A DNA stretch of 64,000 nt, taken from contig NZ_QNUL01000023.1 of assembly GCF_003383615.1 (NCBI RefSeq), forward strand, positions 40,613-104,612. The letters run 5' to 3'. A program made the position numbers and the translations under genes. Shown here piece by piece: positions 62,456 to 64,000 of this stretch. Positions within the stretch are counted from its first letter, which is position 1, and every line of letters begins with the position of its first letter. The notes beneath the pieces are model-generated. The model saw only the letters and a program-made list of their open reading frames with translations, was not told the DNA's origin and searched no databases. Source of the DNA: Dyadobacter luteus (lineage in GTDB: Bacteria; Bacteroidota; Bacteroidia; Cytophagales; Spirosomataceae).

Positions 62456-62851
62456 ATGCAATGTACCCAATGCAGCTCTGACAATGTGCAAAAACTAAGT
62501 GTGATATATCAGATGGGAACCCAGCAAATCAATACCACAAGCCGGACGTCCGGTGGGGGAGCCGGATACGGCGGAGGATTTGGTGGCGGTTTCGGCTCTG
62601 CGCACACGAGAACAACAGGAACAAGTCAATCTATAATGGCACAGCAAGTTGCGCCCCCAAAAAAGAAAGAGTACATGATTACGGCACTTTTAGTTATAGC
62701 TGGATTAGTAACAATTTTCATGATAGAAAGTGCTCTGATCGGTCTTCTGTTTGTTGGTTTGGGCGGTTTTCTAGATTCTGTGTTGACAACCTATAAAAAT
62801 TTCAATTTTTTATACCTTTGTTTGAAGGCGGCCCAGAGCCAGCCAGTATAG
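62456..62851 (+). CDS. zinc-ribbon membrane protein, C-terminus probably cut by the IS110 element
   Basis: 131 residues. CTQCSSDNVQKLSVIY gives one CxxC half-site at the N-terminus; a Gly/Ser/Thr-rich stretch (GGGAGYGGGFGGGFGSAH) and RTTGTSQSIMAQQVAPPKKK follow, then membrane helices (ITALLVIAGLVTIFMIE, ALIGLLFVGLGGF). Related proteins I recall end in a region with a second CxxC that completes the zinc site. Here residues after about 110 (DSVLTTYKNFNFLYLC) change character and the frame ends next to the IS110 transposase. Truncation by the element is an inference. Confidence 0.55.
   Translation: MQCTQCSSDNVQKLSVIYQMGTQQINTTSRTSGGGAGYGGGFGGGFGSAHTRTTGTSQSIMAQQVAPPKKKEYMITALLVIAGLVTIFMIESALIGLLFVGLGGFLDSVLTTYKNFNFLYLCLKAAQSQPV
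62813..62820 (+). promoter_or_regulatory. promoter-like element at the IS110 boundary
   Basis: TACCTTTG with TTGACA at 62784-62789, 23 bp upstream: a Bacteroidota-type -33/-7 pair pointing toward the transposase gene in antisense. Confidence 0.4.
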
Positions 62852-62889
62852 CATGTTTATGCCTTTTGTGCTGACATGCTATTTTTTTG
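62848..62889 (+). terminator. terminator at the 3' end of the IS110 transposase, plus-strand direction
   Basis: ATAGCATG (62848-62855) pairs with CATGCTAT (62875-62882), followed by seven T. It would stop plus-strand transcripts entering the element. Confidence 0.7.
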
Positions 62890-63906
62890 TTCCACCTTTT
62901 TGCTTTCGTATGATTTGTCATAGCTTGCTTTGGTCTTAAATAAGGTGTACGCCAGTTCCAATAATTTTCTCTGGACAGCTATCAAGGCCTTCATCTTTAT
63001 ACCCTGTTTACTGACGATCCTTACGTATATATTTTTGAAATTATCATCCCATTTTACTGCGCTCATTGATGGTAAATACATTGCTTTCCTAAGGCTTCGG
63101 TTTCCTTTTTTTGATATTCTTGGTTTGCCTTTCACCGAAGTCCCTGATTGTTTTTCTTTGACGTCAAAGCCTGCATAACTGGTGAGTTGCTTCTTATTTC
63201 GTATCAATTCAAAACCATTTGTTTCTCCCAAAATAATTGCAGCCGTCAATTCTCCTACCCCTGGAATACTACTGATAATTTCCACTTCTTTTTTGAGCTC
63301 AGCATCCCGATTAACAACCTGCTCTATATCTTCTTTAATCTCTCTTTCCTGACTACTAAGAAACTTAATCCGCTCCTTCAAACGCTCCAAACTCCGCTCA
63401 TGTGGCTCTGCTTCCTGAGATTCCGCGTGTAGCTGATTTTTTACCATTGATCGCTCTAAAACCACCTGGTCTCGCTCTCTGGTGAGTTGTTGCAGGCTTT
63501 TATATGTTTTTTTAGGGCGTTTCCAATTATCTAGCTTTCGCTCCAACCCAAACCTTGCGATGGCTTCCGAACAACTTTTGTCAGTAATCGTTTTAACCTC
63601 CAAAGTTCTGATGTAGTTGCTTATTTTGTTTGGCAGAATTATACTTAAGGCGTAACCATGATCATCCAAAAAATAAGCGAACTTCTGATGGTAAACGCCC
63701 GTCGCTTCCATTACAAACCCAACTCCAATGTTCGTATCTGTCAGCTTTTTAGTCCATGTCAGCAAGGATATAAAGCCCTTTTCGCTATTACTGAAAACTT
63801 TAAAAGCATATAACTCAATACTTAAATCTGCCAGCAACCGGCCTAGCGTAACCACGAGTTCCTTCTGGGCAACATCTACTCCTAATACTTGTTTTAAAAC
63901 GCTCAT
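62857..63906 (-). CDS. IS110 family transposase (DEDD)
   Basis: 349 residues from ATG 63906 (MSVLKQVLGVDVAQKE); the frame extends eight residues further to another ATG at 63930. DEDD catalytic domain: first Asp in VLGVDVAQKELVV, MEATGVYHQKFA with the family Glu, and the TDKSCSEAIARFG block, where most members have TDK.DA..IA. A coiled-coil linker (about 145-230) leads to the transposase_20 domain (SSIPGVGELTAAIILGETNG, SYAGFDVKEKQSGTS, RISKKGNRSLRKAMYLPSM) with its catalytic Ser region. Members use a structured bridge RNA from the element's non-coding end. Confidence 0.92.
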   Translation of the reverse strand: MSVLKQVLGVDVAQKELVVTLGRLLADLSIELYAFKVFSNSEKGFISLLTWTKKLTDTNIGVGFVMEATGVYHQKFAYFLDDHGYALSIILPNKISNYIRTLEVKTITDKSCSEAIARFGLERKLDNWKRPKKTYKSLQQLTRERDQVVLERSMVKNQLHAESQEAEPHERSLERLKERIKFLSSQEREIKEDIEQVVNRDAELKKEVEIISSIPGVGELTAAIILGETNGFELIRNKKQLTSYAGFDVKEKQSGTSVKGKPRISKKGNRSLRKAMYLPSMSAVKWDDNFKNIYVRIVSKQGIKMKALIAVQRKLLELAYTLFKTKASYDKSYESKKVEQKNSMSAQKA

Positions 63907-64000
63907 CAGTATAATGTTAATGGTTAACATAGTACGTTTGAACCAGATTTTAAATCTTACATATTCTTTGAGTAAATTGATCTTAATAAAAGGCCTTCAG
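62857..64000 (-). mobile_element. IS110-family insertion sequence, left end outside the window
   Basis: Contains the transposase (62857-63906) and its upstream flank 63907-64000. IS110 elements lack long terminal inverted repeats, so exact ends cannot be read here; the right boundary is probably between about 62765 and 62857, where the host zinc-ribbon frame loses its family character. Confidence 0.8.

Noticed and set aside
1..64000. CRISPR arrays, tRNA or rRNA genes
   Set aside because: No regular spaced repeats and no tRNA- or rRNA-like stretches were recognised on either strand by eye.

Overview
The window is chromosomal DNA of a Bacteroidota bacterium, most likely a Cytophagales member of the Dyadobacter/Spirosomaceae type. 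The evidence is a SusC/SusD pair driven by an ECF sigma/FecR switch, a type IX secretion (T9SS) C-terminal sorting domain, many short lipoproteins, paired DUF1501/DUF1800 proteins, TPR-bearing sensor kinases, promoters of the TAnnTTTG type and weak ribosome binding sites. The genus is an inference. No rRNA, tRNA or CRISPR array was seen.

Layout. 1-3.2 kb: a cut winged-helix regulator, a hypothetical gene, IMP dehydrogenase (guaB) and a START-domain protein. 3.2-11.2 kb (minus): a DUF1501/DUF1800 pair, then a TonB-dependent receptor followed by a beta-propeller phytase lipoprotein, and a small lipoprotein. 11.4-19.8 kb: an exo-rhamnogalacturonan-lyase-like protein, a hybrid histidine kinase, a DUF2798/Crp pair, and a T9SS cargo protein with a collagen-like lipoprotein. 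20.2-28.4 kb: a MYG1-family protein, then ECF sigma, FecR, SusC and SusD. 28.5-34.8 kb (minus): a tripartite RND efflux operon. 35-45.2 kb: GH105 unsaturated rhamnogalacturonyl hydrolase, several small exported proteins, an EamA transporter behind a structured leader, a Nudix-like (NrtR-type) regulator with a palindrome in the divergent region, a GNAT acetyltransferase, a small HExxH protease and a GH3-type acyl-adenylating enzyme. 45.5-50.2 kb: a PepSY-like lipoprotein, an ECF sigma factor overlapping a candidate dual-membrane-spanning anti-sigma factor, and a divergent IclR/aldo-keto reductase pair.

50.2-57.1 kb is the most unusual region. It is a run of eight minus-strand genes with gaps of 3-44 bp. 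In order of transcription they encode an outer-membrane beta-barrel, a double zinc ribbon, an ExbD/MotB-like protein with a beta-sandwich tail, a MotA/TolQ/ExbB-type channel, a PDZ/S41 protease lipoprotein, a TPR sensor kinase and a NarL-type regulator. The outer-membrane, inner-membrane motor, protease and signalling parts suggest an envelope system energised by the proton gradient that I cannot match to a named one. A perfect 22-bp inverted repeat lies in its divergent upstream region.

57.3-64 kb: a small exported protein, a second TPR kinase with a LytTR regulator, exported unknowns, and a zinc-ribbon membrane protein whose C-terminus appears to be cut by an IS110-family element that runs off the right edge of the window.
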